26,099 nucleotides of DNA from a virus: positions 1-26,099 of the IMG/VR virus record IMGVR_UViG_3300023179_000451; one strand, written 5' to 3'. Below, piece after piece: positions 15,581 through 25,441 of the stretch; within the stretch, counting starts at the first letter, position 1; each line of letters opens with the position of its first letter. The notes beneath the pieces were generated by a model that saw only the letters and a program-made list of their open reading frames with translations, searched no databases and was not told the origin of the DNA. A program made the position numbers and the translations under genes.

Positions 15581-16359
15581 TAAGGGTTTACATATTCATA
15601 CCAGTTTATGGGTGTTATATCCCCAACTCTATTTCCATTTACATCTTCGATTGTATAAGTAAAATCTGTATAATCTAATCTCATTATATAATAAAAATAA
15701 TCGGCTGGATTAAAATTAAATTGGTTAGGTAGTATTAAATTTTGTGGAGTATTGGTCATTGTAACAAAAGTTCCTATTTTAGCGTCCCAAAATTTTGCAG
15801 TCATATAAAATGTAGTTATGTTTAAATAATCTTTTTTTCTTAACCAATAAACAAAAAACCCTTCTTTGTCTCCCAAATAATCCAAAATATAATAAGGTTT
15901 TTTTAATTGTACTGATGGTAAAAATGGAGATATTGAACCGGTTTGAGTTTGTCCTTGTGTTACAGGTAAAATTATTGTTAAATAAATTTTTTGAGTTGTT
16001 GTATCATTTGTGTCGTACAAATCAATTTTAAAAAAACTATTATTAAATGCTGGTCTAAAATAATATATTTCTTCGGAACTAAATCCTTCAATTAGATATG
16101 AATTAACCCATGAATTTGCTGGTTGGTTGAAAAACTCAAAATTATATGTAATTTCTGTTTTATCCGAATTTATATGTTTTTTATGAGTAAATCTACTTAT
16201 TTCAAAATCTTTAGGTAACCCAACAATATCTTCAATTAAAGCATCTTCTATTTGGTCTATAGCATCATCAGCACCATCAAATTCCCAGTTCATTTCTATA
16301 GGTACTTTGATGTTAATATCTTTTTCTTTTTTAATTATTTTAAAACTATTCACACTCAT
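15580..16359 (-). CDS. Hypothetical baseplate-cluster protein, 259 aa
   Basis: I recognise no family. The protein is rich in Tyr, Phe, Asn and Asp, with an acidic N-terminal part (about 23-45, GADDAIDQIEDALIEDIVG) and a beta-rich remainder (YFRPAFNNSFFKIDLYD, then YWLRKKDY). There is no signal peptide or membrane segment. It starts inside the end of the 577-residue gene (14-bp overlap) and its stop overlaps the next start by one base, so it belongs to a tightly coupled baseplate unit. A structural role is inferred from position alone. Confidence 0.6.
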   Translation of the reverse strand: MSVNSFKIIKKEKDINIKVPIEMNWEFDGADDAIDQIEDALIEDIVGLPKDFEISRFTHKKHINSDKTEITYNFEFFNQPANSWVNSYLIEGFSSEEIYYFRPAFNNSFFKIDLYDTNDTTTQKIYLTIILPVTQGQTQTGSISPFLPSVQLKKPYYILDYLGDKEGFFVYWLRKKDYLNITTFYMTAKFWDAKIGTFVTMTNTPQNLILPNQFNFNPADYFYYIMRLDYTDFTYTIEDVNGNRVGDITPINWYEYVNP

Positions 16360-18079
16360 CTGTTGTTGGGTCCGCTATAACATCGGGATAATTTATTTGA
16401 CTTCCGTCTGCGATTAATCTAAAAATTATTTCATTTTTTGGATAATGTGCCCCATTTAAAAAAGGATAATCTACGCCAAATCCTTCGCTATCAATATAAC
16501 CATAGTCATATATATCTCTCCAAACAAAACTATTTGTAAAACTCAAATATGAAGAATAATCAGGTACTGATAAAATATTTGTAAAAGGTTCTTCACTTAG
16601 GGTTCTAGAAAAAACTTTTATTGTTGTAGGAAAATGAGCTCTATAATAATAACCTAATTGATTTGTTAATGCCCCAAATGAATCACCATAAAAATAAGAA
16701 TAATTAAATGTAAATTTGTGATAATTTTCTGAAACTACTCTTTCTATTTGGGTATAATCGTTGAACTCGCAGTAATCGCCAGTTATTTGGTCTCCAACTT
16801 TTAAATTATCCACATAGTAAAATTGTTGTCCATTTACTGTATAATTATTTTTTGTAAAGCTTGAATTAGAAAAAATTGTATTAGTATCCCACCATGAATT
16901 TGGTTTATTATTTATCAACGGCAAATTGAATTTATATCCATCTTTTAATTGTGATATATTTGATAATGTCCATCCCAAATATCCTTTCCAAGCAAAACTT
17001 GTAAATAATTGTGTTACCGGTCTGTTTAAATTGTCCCTAAGACCAGATATATTTATATCAACATTATAAGATAAAGTATAAACATCATTACCTTGTTTTA
17101 CTGAAGGTCTATTTTGATTATTTGGTGTTAAAACAGATTTTTCATATTTAACTTTTTTTCCATAAATATTTTTCTCGAATCCTGCATTTACTAATACAGA
17201 ATCTTCAACTTGTGCTAAAACTTTATGAACTCTGATATAATATTTTGATTCCGTTCCAATCGTGTCTGAAATATTTATTATTCTTTTAAATGTTCCGGTT
17301 GTATTATTAGAAAATGTTGTACCTACAAATCCTATGTTTGTTATATTAAATATATAACTTTCTGAACCAGAATTTTGATTTCCCAAACTTTGTACTTGAA
17401 ACGTATCTTGTCCGTTGTAATTGATGGTTAATTTAACGTATTCTCCTATTTCTAATCCATGATCCATTGGACATCTAAAAGATATGACATTATTACCATA
17501 AAGAGTGTTTGTTTCAATTATAAATGGTATTCCATCATAAGCTTGCCATATAAATTGTGTTCCTGTTTTTTGATCATCTGTAAATAATTTTCTATCTGCA
17601 TTTATTTCTGCATATGTTAGATAATATGACCAATTATATGTATTTGCACTTTTATTTACAAATTGTATTTGAGATCCAGGCCCTTGTGTATATCCATTAA
17701 CATTATTATCAGTTCTAATAAATTGAAATTCTGAATATTGGGGGTATCCTTTCCAAGGATTACTTGGATTCGATTGAAATGTAATTGCGTCTTGTAGTGC
17801 GTTTGTATAATATAAATTATTTTTGAATGGTGTGTACAAACAATTTCCAGAATATACGTTGTCAAACAAAAAAGTAATTTTTGTAATAGGTCTAAATATT
17901 GTTGATTTTTGTCTTTCTTTTTGATATAACTCTGCAAGATTTAAATCTTTAGTTCTATCATATTCAACCGCTTGTTTAAAATCTTGATTAAGACCTATTT
18001 TTAATTCTTGATCTAAATCAGGAGTAACTTTGTTTCTTTTAGAACTTTTTAATAAATTGAACTCATTTATACTTGGCAT
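16346..18079 (-). CDS. Hypothetical large virion protein, 577 aa
   Basis: No known family is recognised. The N-terminal ~55 residues are charged and probably helical (LNLAELYQKERQKSTIF). The rest is beta-rich with many Asn, Tyr, Phe and Trp, such as FRCPMDHGLEIGEYVKLTIN at about 205-225, a Gly-Gln-rich loop, and GYYYRAHFPTTIKVFSRTLS near 490. The C-terminus is acidic (TTDECE). It follows the 1812-residue gene after one base and runs into the 259-residue gene with a 14-bp overlap. Size, composition and position fit a peripheral baseplate protein (in T4 this neighbourhood holds gp7-gp10), but no homology is claimed. Confidence 0.62.
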   Translation of the reverse strand: MPSINEFNLLKSSKRNKVTPDLDQELKIGLNQDFKQAVEYDRTKDLNLAELYQKERQKSTIFRPITKITFLFDNVYSGNCLYTPFKNNLYYTNALQDAITFQSNPSNPWKGYPQYSEFQFIRTDNNVNGYTQGPGSQIQFVNKSANTYNWSYYLTYAEINADRKLFTDDQKTGTQFIWQAYDGIPFIIETNTLYGNNVISFRCPMDHGLEIGEYVKLTINYNGQDTFQVQSLGNQNSGSESYIFNITNIGFVGTTFSNNTTGTFKRIINISDTIGTESKYYIRVHKVLAQVEDSVLVNAGFEKNIYGKKVKYEKSVLTPNNQNRPSVKQGNDVYTLSYNVDINISGLRDNLNRPVTQLFTSFAWKGYLGWTLSNISQLKDGYKFNLPLINNKPNSWWDTNTIFSNSSFTKNNYTVNGQQFYYVDNLKVGDQITGDYCEFNDYTQIERVVSENYHKFTFNYSYFYGDSFGALTNQLGYYYRAHFPTTIKVFSRTLSEEPFTNILSVPDYSSYLSFTNSFVWRDIYDYGYIDSEGFGVDYPFLNGAHYPKNEIIFRLIADGSQINYPDVIADPTTDECE

Positions 18080-18080
18080 T

Positions 18081-21000
18081 TTATTCTAAATTGAGAAACA
18101 TTTTTATAAACTTGTCTATTGCAGTTTTTCCATTATTTAATCCAAAATAAAAATGATAAGGAGCACCAACTAAAACACTATTACTACCAGGTGGTGTAGA
18201 TATAGAACCTGGCTGTATAATAGTTCCTGTTGTTGAGGAATTTGGTGTTGTTGGATATGGAGAAAAATTTGTGATATATCCTAAAGACACTGTTGATGTT
18301 TTGAAATATGGGTCTGAATTAAAATCTAAAGATTGATATTTTTTTGAGAAGAACCCTCCTGAAGATAAAACGTCTGTATCCCAATTATTATCTTCACTTC
18401 CGAATATTGAATTGTCGCTAACAATTGCCCATTTATAATTTGGCACAACTTGTGATTTAGGATATCCATTTAATGTTTGAATCAATGGTTGTAAATTATA
18501 AATATTTGCACCAGGGCTTAACTGTCTTCTATTAATATAATCAGGATTTTTTGTTTCATAAAATAATCCAAAAACAGATGCAGATGGCGAAGTACTTGTA
18601 CCAAAATATATTGATGCGGAATTCGGATAATTTTCATTCAAAAATGGTGTTATTTTCCATTCAGAATTTATAGATAACATTTGAGCCCAATCACCATCTA
18701 TTCTATCTCCTTTTCTATTACTATTAAAAAATTGAATGATCCCTTTACCCTCACTATTACTTCCTCCTGTAGAAATTGGAATCATTCTTTGTCTAAATGT
18801 GTGGTTTGTTATTCTAGATAAAAATCCTAATTGTATTATATCTGAATTATCTTTAAAAGATGTTGCTTTTATTTGATTAATAAAATACGTTTCAAATGAG
18901 CTTGATTGACATATTTCACTTATAAAACTTTCTCTAGAACCCAAATCAGTTATTGTGGTTGGAAATAATATTTGTTTTTTATTGTAAGCAACTCCTGGTA
19001 TATCGTTTACTAATTTTTGTGGCCAATTTGGGTTTATTGGTATTTTTTTTCCAATAAAATTTGACCCGTCCCAAGGAGAACTTCTATAATAAAAAGTATT
19101 AGATAACTCATTAAATACAAGGACATCTTTACAATAATTATATGATGGATTGGTTATTGAATTTGGGGCGTAGGTGTTTGTTTTATTAAATGAAAACATA
19201 TATAATGTTCCATTTATCCAATTATTTTGAAATGTTTGTGCAAATACCCCTCTACATGCCGCCAAAGTAAGTGTAAACCTTGTCTTCCATTCCAAAAATA
19301 ATTTTACATCATCTTTATATTCTTTTAGATATTTTTTATTTAACAAACAATAACATCCATTTTTAACTCTATTTGCTGGAACAGAACAATTTGAGTTTAT
19401 GCCCACATTTTGTCCTGAACCACTATAACATTGTAATGAAATCATCCCTTCACAAGTTAAAGTTGATGTGAGTCCTGATGGTGCATCACTATCATGTTGC
19501 TCTCCATTTGGTATATCAGTATTTATAGTAATTGTTGGAGTTGCTTGTATGCCTTGTGCGTCGTAATATATAAAATTATTATTTTGATGTAATCCATAAC
19601 CAGTTTTTGCATTTGATCCATTTTCAACTTTTGTTGATGTGGGTATTCTATCACTTCTCATTATCATTCTTTGATCATCAGAAAAAGTAATTTGTGGTAA
19701 ACTATTATTATAATATGCTGTTGAGTATAATCCATAAACATAAAATAAATTTGACATTGTTGGGCTATAATATGCTTGTTTTTGACAAGCGTCATTACAT
19801 CCTGATGACGTTACATAACTAAAATGTAATTCTGAATTTGGGTTTGCCGGTGAAATACCCGCTAAAAATGAACCCCCTCCAATATAATCAGTTGATCCTT
19901 TTGGTAAAAAGTTCATAGAAGAACCAACGTTATCTAAATTTACTAAATTTGATCCGACAGTTAACTGTGCTGTTGTTTTAAATGTAGACGCTGGAACTGG
20001 TTTATAATTAACTACTTCATCAGTTGATAAATAATAATATGGTAAATTAGAAGTAAAAGAACTAAACATTAGTGGATCTGCTGAAAACGTATATGATGGA
20101 TGGTACAAATATGGGTTTATATTTGGTGTAAAATGTGATTGTGGTTTAGTTCCTGTAATGACTTTTCGTATTGGGATATTCATGTAATAATCTCCCGTAA
20201 CTGTTACAGTATTTGGTGCTTGTCCAAATATTGTTGATAAATCATATTTTATTTTTTGTTTTGGTGTATTAGCATCGACTCCTCTTACAAATATTAAAAC
20301 CTCATAATTAGTATTATTTGATAAACCAGATAACGCTGGTCCTAAATTTTCAGTATTGTATAAATAGGGTGAAGATTGATCAGTACTACAATTTGGTCTT
20401 CTGTATTTTATTTCGTGTAGTAAATATTCTTTCGGATAAAATCCTGATACTGTTGTATTAGATAAACTCAAAAAATTAGAAACAGTCCACCCTTCTATTA
20501 ACTGAAAGTATTCAATATCATAATTGTATTTTAAAAAAGATGCTTCTCTTCCGTTCACTGGGCTCGACACTCCAGTTTGTTGGGCAACATCAATAAAAAC
20601 ATTTATAGTTGTTTCTGTATTTTGCCCTGTTGCATAAGTTATTGGTACTGTGATTGAGTTTCCTGTTAAACTAGTTCCTGTGATTGCATTGTTCCCAAAC
20701 TGATTTAATGTTGCTCCTGTTAATAAAAAATTAGAAAAAGACATTTTTGGGTCTTGGAAACTTATTAGATTTCCAACACCTATTTGTTCTTTAGTTCCTG
20801 GATTTGCTAAAACCACTAATACTTGATCAAAATAACTTGAATTACCTAATGAAGGATTTACAGTTGTTTCTATTTTATTTACACCAGTAAAAAATTTATC
20901 TCTTGTATTAAAATCATTTAGTTTTTGAGGATACGTTTCTGAATTTGGTATAGACCAAAATCTTTCATCCGCTAATCCAAAACCTATATCATTTATTGCA

Positions 21001-23519
21001 AATAACCAAGGTTGTGGTGCATGATACAAATAATGTTCATCAGAGTATATTTTTATTCCACCTGATGATGATAAAACGTCATAACCAGAAAACATTCTTT
21101 TAAAATCTATTAAAGCTCTAGCAACCACATCGGCGTCTACATCTTGGTCTACCGCACTTGCTAATAAAGATTTAAATTTACTACCAGATCCACAATTAAA
21201 AAATCCTCCATTGTTATCATCAACATCTTCACCAGGTAAATTTTCGTAGTTTGGGTGTGTAATATTATATGAACCTGATAAATTTACAGGTGCTAAAAAT
21301 GACTTTGCGGTTGATAAACTTACTTCAGACGCTGGCGAATCTCCTTGTTGTTGTTCAATTGATTGATTTACACTATTTTTATCAATATCATCGTCAATTT
21401 CTGCATTACCACAATCACAATCACAAGATGTACATTCTGGATAAGCAATCATTGGCATTCCTAATCTTGGAAAATTATTAATGCGTGTTAAAAAAGTTGC
21501 TGTAAAAATTATAAAAGCGATTGATAAAGCAAATCTGAACACAAAGGCCAAACCTTGAGCTGCAATTCTTAAATAAAGACCTATGTTTACAACTGGCCCA
21601 CCCAAAGGAGCAAACGCACCACTTTCAATTCCTGAATTGATCCAATCCACCATGTCTCTAACAGCGTCAAAAGCAAAATAAATTCCTAATACTATCAACA
21701 AATATTTTAACACAGGCCATATCCAAGCAATAAAATGTGCTAAAAACAATATTATTAAAAATGGAAATGTTAAAATATTTATTAAAATATTAAATATGAA
21801 AAAAATTGCATCAAAATTTCTAATGATGTCGTTTACAGGAAATGTATTTACAGTAGACTTACAAGTTCTATTATCAATTTCTTTTATTCCTAAATGTCTA
21901 GCTCTACCTAATCCATTTTTGTATCTATCAAGAAACATTGCCGTAGTATATACTTTATTATAGTGAAACTCATAAAAAGTATCGTCACAATTAATAGCCG
22001 ATTGTATATCAACATAGTCGTCCCAATCTAGAGAAAACGCATAAGATCTTAATACATCAAAATAATACTGAGGATAAAAATTATAACTAACTTGTTGTGG
22101 AGTTGAAAGATCAATTGCTGTTGATGTAAAAGTGATTTGGTCGCCAGCACTAACTGGTATTGATTGAATACTTCCTGTATATACATTACCATTTATTGTT
22201 ATTGTTAATCCTGAAACATTAACAATTTTGGTAATTTCTATTCCACCATTTTGTAAAATTGGGAAATTTGAACTTAGTGTATATGAAACTGTAGATATTG
22301 TTTTACTATTAGGGTCGAATGGATCTACATTAGAATTAGACCACCCATATTCTTTTACATTTGGAACTAAAAAATATCCTCTTTGAAATTCTTTTTCTAG
22401 TCCTCCATCTGTTTCCCATTTGAATTTAAATCTATACTTTCCTTTGGTTGGAATTCCGATTGTAGGGTCATTTGAAATTACTTGATTTCCAAACTCATCG
22501 GTTAATATATATTCTAAATTCATCGGGAGTTGCATAACAAAAGAACCGTCTCCATCAATTATTTTACCCCCTTCTGGTAAATCTGCAATTTCAAGTATTG
22601 GCCTACCGCTCGAGTCATTTTGTACGGTTTGTCTTATTGCTAAAATTTGACCAGGTCCTGATATTAATTCACACAAATTACCTGTATTATTTTTTGGTTT
22701 ACAACTTGTCTTTATTGAATCCTCGTCCGTAGTTGAAATTATTGATCCCATAAAAACGGAAGTTGGTTTTATTGTTAAATTAATTTCTTTAGACAAATCA
22801 AAATCTTGTCTCAAAATTCCTAAAACACAATTTTCTTCATCCCCCCAAAATGGTCGTACATCAATTTGTTTTACTAATGATATAATTTGTGGTAACTCGT
22901 CTAAATTTGTGGAACTTTTAAATTTATTTCCGTTAAATTGACTTTGTGAAGAATAACCCGAATTTATTAAATCTTGTGGTGTCAATGAAAAACATCCGAT
23001 ATCAGACAAGTCTAAATTCAGAATTAATGTTTGTGAGCCTAGTGGTATTCCAAAAATCATAAAATCACCACTTTCATTTGTTGTTACGGTAAATTTGTAA
23101 TAATTATCAAATACCTCGATATAAGATTTGTCCAATAAAGTTTCAGACAATGAAGGAAAAGAACCTGTTGATATATGTCCTGTATATGAAGGATTTTTTG
23201 GTAACAAATTATATCTATATCCATCTTCATTTATATCACTAGGACTTTTATAAGGATATAATTGTGATATTATAGGGTTATTCTCGTCATTACTTGATAT
23301 TGGTATAAAAATAGAAAGTTTTGCATTTTGTAAACCAAATCCTCCGTTTACAAAAACTCTACCAGCAACTACACCATAATCCGCACATTTTCTTACATAA
23401 ACATCTGATTGAGTAAGTTTTAATGACAATAATTCTAAAAAATCAAAATCTTGTTCTAATTTAACATCTAATTGTTTTTCTAAACCTACTTGAGTTCTTA
23501 TTCTATATGATTTTGGCAT
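18081..23519 (-). CDS. Giant virion protein with internal membrane-like block and Cys cluster, 1812 aa
   Basis: This is the largest gene of the window. Residues about 45-190 look like an Ig-like or carboxypeptidase-regulatory-type beta domain (VVAGRVFVNGGFGLQNAKLS, then NESGDFMIFGIPLGSQTL). Two strongly hydrophobic blocks follow at about 569-620 (NILINILTFPFLIILFLAHF onward, Trp-rich) and about 643-677 (AFVFRFALSIAFIIFTATFL). A Cys cluster sits right after them near 693-703 (ECTSCDCDCG), then an acidic Gln-rich stretch. The C-terminal ~1100 residues are beta-rich with a second Cys-rich region at about 1355-1435. It lies between gp6 and further structural genes, so it is very likely part of the baseplate or tail. 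A membrane-spanning-type segment in such a protein is odd and may insert into the host envelope. It is not recognisable as a tape measure protein because it lacks long helical repeats. Confidence 0.72.
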   Translation of the reverse strand: MPKSYRIRTQVGLEKQLDVKLEQDFDFLELLSLKLTQSDVYVRKCADYGVVAGRVFVNGGFGLQNAKLSIFIPISSNDENNPIISQLYPYKSPSDINEDGYRYNLLPKNPSYTGHISTGSFPSLSETLLDKSYIEVFDNYYKFTVTTNESGDFMIFGIPLGSQTLILNLDLSDIGCFSLTPQDLINSGYSSQSQFNGNKFKSSTNLDELPQIISLVKQIDVRPFWGDEENCVLGILRQDFDLSKEINLTIKPTSVFMGSIISTTDEDSIKTSCKPKNNTGNLCELISGPGQILAIRQTVQNDSSGRPILEIADLPEGGKIIDGDGSFVMQLPMNLEYILTDEFGNQVISNDPTIGIPTKGKYRFKFKWETDGGLEKEFQRGYFLVPNVKEYGWSNSNVDPFDPNSKTISTVSYTLSSNFPILQNGGIEITKIVNVSGLTITINGNVYTGSIQSIPVSAGDQITFTSTAIDLSTPQQVSYNFYPQYYFDVLRSYAFSLDWDDYVDIQSAINCDDTFYEFHYNKVYTTAMFLDRYKNGLGRARHLGIKEIDNRTCKSTVNTFPVNDIIRNFDAIFFIFNILINILTFPFLIILFLAHFIAWIWPVLKYLLIVLGIYFAFDAVRDMVDWINSGIESGAFAPLGGPVVNIGLYLRIAAQGLAFVFRFALSIAFIIFTATFLTRINNFPRLGMPMIAYPECTSCDCDCGNAEIDDDIDKNSVNQSIEQQQGDSPASEVSLSTAKSFLAPVNLSGSYNITHPNYENLPGEDVDDNNGGFFNCGSGSKFKSLLASAVDQDVDADVVARALIDFKRMFSGYDVLSSSGGIKIYSDEHYLYHAPQPWLFAINDIGFGLADERFWSIPNSETYPQKLNDFNTRDKFFTGVNKIETTVNPSLGNSSYFDQVLVVLANPGTKEQIGVGNLISFQDPKMSFSNFLLTGATLNQFGNNAITGTSLTGNSITVPITYATGQNTETTINVFIDVAQQTGVSSPVNGREASFLKYNYDIEYFQLIEGWTVSNFLSLSNTTVSGFYPKEYLLHEIKYRRPNCSTDQSSPYLYNTENLGPALSGLSNNTNYEVLIFVRGVDANTPKQKIKYDLSTIFGQAPNTVTVTGDYYMNIPIRKVITGTKPQSHFTPNINPYLYHPSYTFSADPLMFSSFTSNLPYYYLSTDEVVNYKPVPASTFKTTAQLTVGSNLVNLDNVGSSMNFLPKGSTDYIGGGSFLAGISPANPNSELHFSYVTSSGCNDACQKQAYYSPTMSNLFYVYGLYSTAYYNNSLPQITFSDDQRMIMRSDRIPTSTKVENGSNAKTGYGLHQNNNFIYYDAQGIQATPTITINTDIPNGEQHDSDAPSGLTSTLTCEGMISLQCYSGSGQNVGINSNCSVPANRVKNGCYCLLNKKYLKEYKDDVKLFLEWKTRFTLTLAACRGVFAQTFQNNWINGTLYMFSFNKTNTYAPNSITNPSYNYCKDVLVFNELSNTFYYRSSPWDGSNFIGKKIPINPNWPQKLVNDIPGVAYNKKQILFPTTITDLGSRESFISEICQSSSFETYFINQIKATSFKDNSDIIQLGFLSRITNHTFRQRMIPISTGGSNSEGKGIIQFFNSNRKGDRIDGDWAQMLSINSEWKITPFLNENYPNSASIYFGTSTSPSASVFGLFYETKNPDYINRRQLSPGANIYNLQPLIQTLNGYPKSQVVPNYKWAIVSDNSIFGSEDNNWDTDVLSSGGFFSKKYQSLDFNSDPYFKTSTVSLGYITNFSPYPTTPNSSTTGTIIQPGSISTPPGSNSVLVGAPYHFYFGLNNGKTAIDKFIKMFLNLE

Positions 23520-23530
23520 TAAAATATTTT

Positions 23531-23540
23531 TTTATAAATA
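23531..23540 (-). promoter_or_regulatory. TATTTATAAA element before the 23519 gene
   Basis: On the minus strand TATTTATAAA lies 11 nt before the ATG, with an A-rich spacer, in the 74-bp gap after gp6. Motif and spacing are identical to those before the 14403 start. Confidence 0.4.
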
Positions 23541-23594
23541 GTTTATTTCCTATTTTGATTAAAAAATAATACTTTTTAAAAAAAAATAAACTAT
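23538..23594 (-). repeat. 11-bp perfect inverted repeat between gp6 and the giant gene
   Basis: Arms ATAGTTTATTT (23538-23548) and AAATAAACTAT (23584-23594) are exact reverse complements separated by 35 bp of A/T-rich sequence. The right arm touches the gp6 stop and the left arm overlaps the TATTTATAAA element. It could be a weak transcript-end or processing hairpin or a protein-binding palindrome. AT-richness makes chance possible. Confidence 0.4.
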
Positions 23595-25435
23595 CAAGAA
23601 AAAGTTACTGTAGATAGATTATTTACGCTTACCTTAATATCACTTGTAGGAAATCTCACTTGATAAATTTGAGATGGTTGTGCAAATATTGTATCAGCAA
23701 TTAATTGTATTTGTTTTGTATTTATATTTGAATAAGGTTGTGATGTTTCGGATGAAGAATATTGTCCTCCTACTTTATTAAATACTCTAATTTCGGATAT
23801 TGATAATACTCCGTTTTCTCCTTGTATTTGTCTTTTCAACTCTGACAAATTTACATTTTGTCCCATAGACCTATTTAAAGGAGACATAAAATTATTTGTT
23901 AAATCAACTACTTTTGCGATAATAGCACTTTGGCTTTGGGAAGAATCCAAAACAATTTCAATTTCAAAAGCTAAATCTATAGGATTTCCTGATTCTACGG
24001 AAATGTAATCGTTAATCATGCGATAATTTGATAAATAATTTGACACATTTGTTTTTAAAACATTTGGAACTGTTGATGACAACTTGCCTTGTGAATCATA
24101 AGAAAGTAATTTAATTTTTATTTTATTATTTTCTTCAACTATTGAAACTTTTGAAGGTGATCCAAATTGTGATGGCATTGTTTTTAACAATGAATCATAA
24201 TCATTAATAGTAACTGCTCTATTTTGTGCGTTAAAGTTGAATGTAATATAATTTCTTATTTCTTCCAAACTTGGTTGTGCTGCTCCGCCAACAGCGGCAT
24301 ATGGATTATCACAAGTTAAAGAATTTATAACACTTGTATTTGTTGTTTCTGAAGGACCTGTTACAAAAAAGTTAGTTTTTTGAATTTGTTTTATTACTCC
24401 AATTCCAACATTGGTAACTGTTCCACCTCCTACACGATATTGGACAAACATGGTTGTGTTTGCTTTTAATGTACTACCTAATCCTAAATTATTTGAATAT
24501 TTATTAATATTTAGTTGACCGCCTTGGGTTGCAAAGTCTCTCAATTGTTGTTCTGCAGAAATGTTACCACCACCAAATGTAAGTTTAAGAAACCCTTGTG
24601 GTGTAAATTCAGTAATAAATTTATTTGTGACGGATATATATTTTCCTACTTTTATACCTGGAGCGTCTGAAGGTTTAGTAGGATCTTCAACAAAAACTCT
24701 ATCTTCAACTAGTGATTTTACTTCATACCACTTTCCATTGTTAGTTAAAAATTCTTGCGGTGTTGGCACATTAGTATAATTTGTACCATCTTTTATTATA
24801 ACATTAGAAACTCCTAAAACATTTCTTTCTGGTAAAAATAATTCAAAAAATGGTTTTACATCGTTTGCCGTAATTACTCTTTTAAAAACTTTAGTTAATC
24901 CGTTTACAACAACTTCTCTTTTAGTTACAGTATAATTTAAAATATTGCCAGAAGAATCTAAATTTGGTCTAACAATTCTTGAATTTGGTTGTCCTTCTCC
25001 ATTATATTGTGATGAAAAATCAATATCATACACAGTTTCAAATGATTGTCCTGCTCCATTGACTTGAGTTCCTCTTCTTAATATTCCGCAATATCTAATG
25101 TCTTCAGCATCACCATTTACCGGAACAATAATTGAAAAATCTACAAGTGATACAGAAGGTCTTTGTCCTGGTATTTTTAATCCATAAGTTCTCGCTATAT
25201 TATAAAGTGATGTAGATTCTTGAGCATACTGTAATACTGTTTCTTGAATGCTTCTATCAATTTGGTAATTCAAATTATCTGCAACCGCAGCATTAAGATC
25301 CATTAAAACAGAAAATACAGAAGCATCGTTAAAATTTTGTATTAATTCTGGATAATAAGTTTTAACAAAGTTTACTAACTCTAATTTTACTCCAGCAAAA
25401 TCTCTTACAGTATATGATATTTTTTTTTCTGCCAT
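23594..25435 (-). CDS. gp6: Baseplate wedge protein, T4 gp6-like (baseplate J family)
   Basis: In T4, gp6 dimers form the ring of the baseplate inner wedge and clamp the sheath-contacting gp25 and gp53. The N-terminus shows the diagnostic pattern: YTVRDFAGVKLELVNFVKTY, then NDASVFSVLMDLNAAVADNL, then TSLYNIARTYGLKIPGQRPS (residues 8-94). A helical and beta baseplate-J-type middle follows. Residues about 390-420 contain EEIRNYITFNFNAQNRAVTI and NDYDSLLKTMPSQFG, the conserved core of gp6/gpJ proteins, and the rest forms the C-terminal domain. Length (613) is close to T4 gp6 (660). It lies 6 bp after gp25, the usual order in T4-like phages. The start is the only upstream ATG consistent with spacing. 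Confidence 0.92.
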   Translation of the reverse strand: MAEKKISYTVRDFAGVKLELVNFVKTYYPELIQNFNDASVFSVLMDLNAAVADNLNYQIDRSIQETVLQYAQESTSLYNIARTYGLKIPGQRPSVSLVDFSIIVPVNGDAEDIRYCGILRRGTQVNGAGQSFETVYDIDFSSQYNGEGQPNSRIVRPNLDSSGNILNYTVTKREVVVNGLTKVFKRVITANDVKPFFELFLPERNVLGVSNVIIKDGTNYTNVPTPQEFLTNNGKWYEVKSLVEDRVFVEDPTKPSDAPGIKVGKYISVTNKFITEFTPQGFLKLTFGGGNISAEQQLRDFATQGGQLNINKYSNNLGLGSTLKANTTMFVQYRVGGGTVTNVGIGVIKQIQKTNFFVTGPSETTNTSVINSLTCDNPYAAVGGAAQPSLEEIRNYITFNFNAQNRAVTINDYDSLLKTMPSQFGSPSKVSIVEENNKIKIKLLSYDSQGKLSSTVPNVLKTNVSNYLSNYRMINDYISVESGNPIDLAFEIEIVLDSSQSQSAIIAKVVDLTNNFMSPLNRSMGQNVNLSELKRQIQGENGVLSISEIRVFNKVGGQYSSSETSQPYSNINTKQIQLIADTIFAQPSQIYQVRFPTSDIKVSVNNLSTVTFS

Positions 25436-25441
25436 ATAAAA

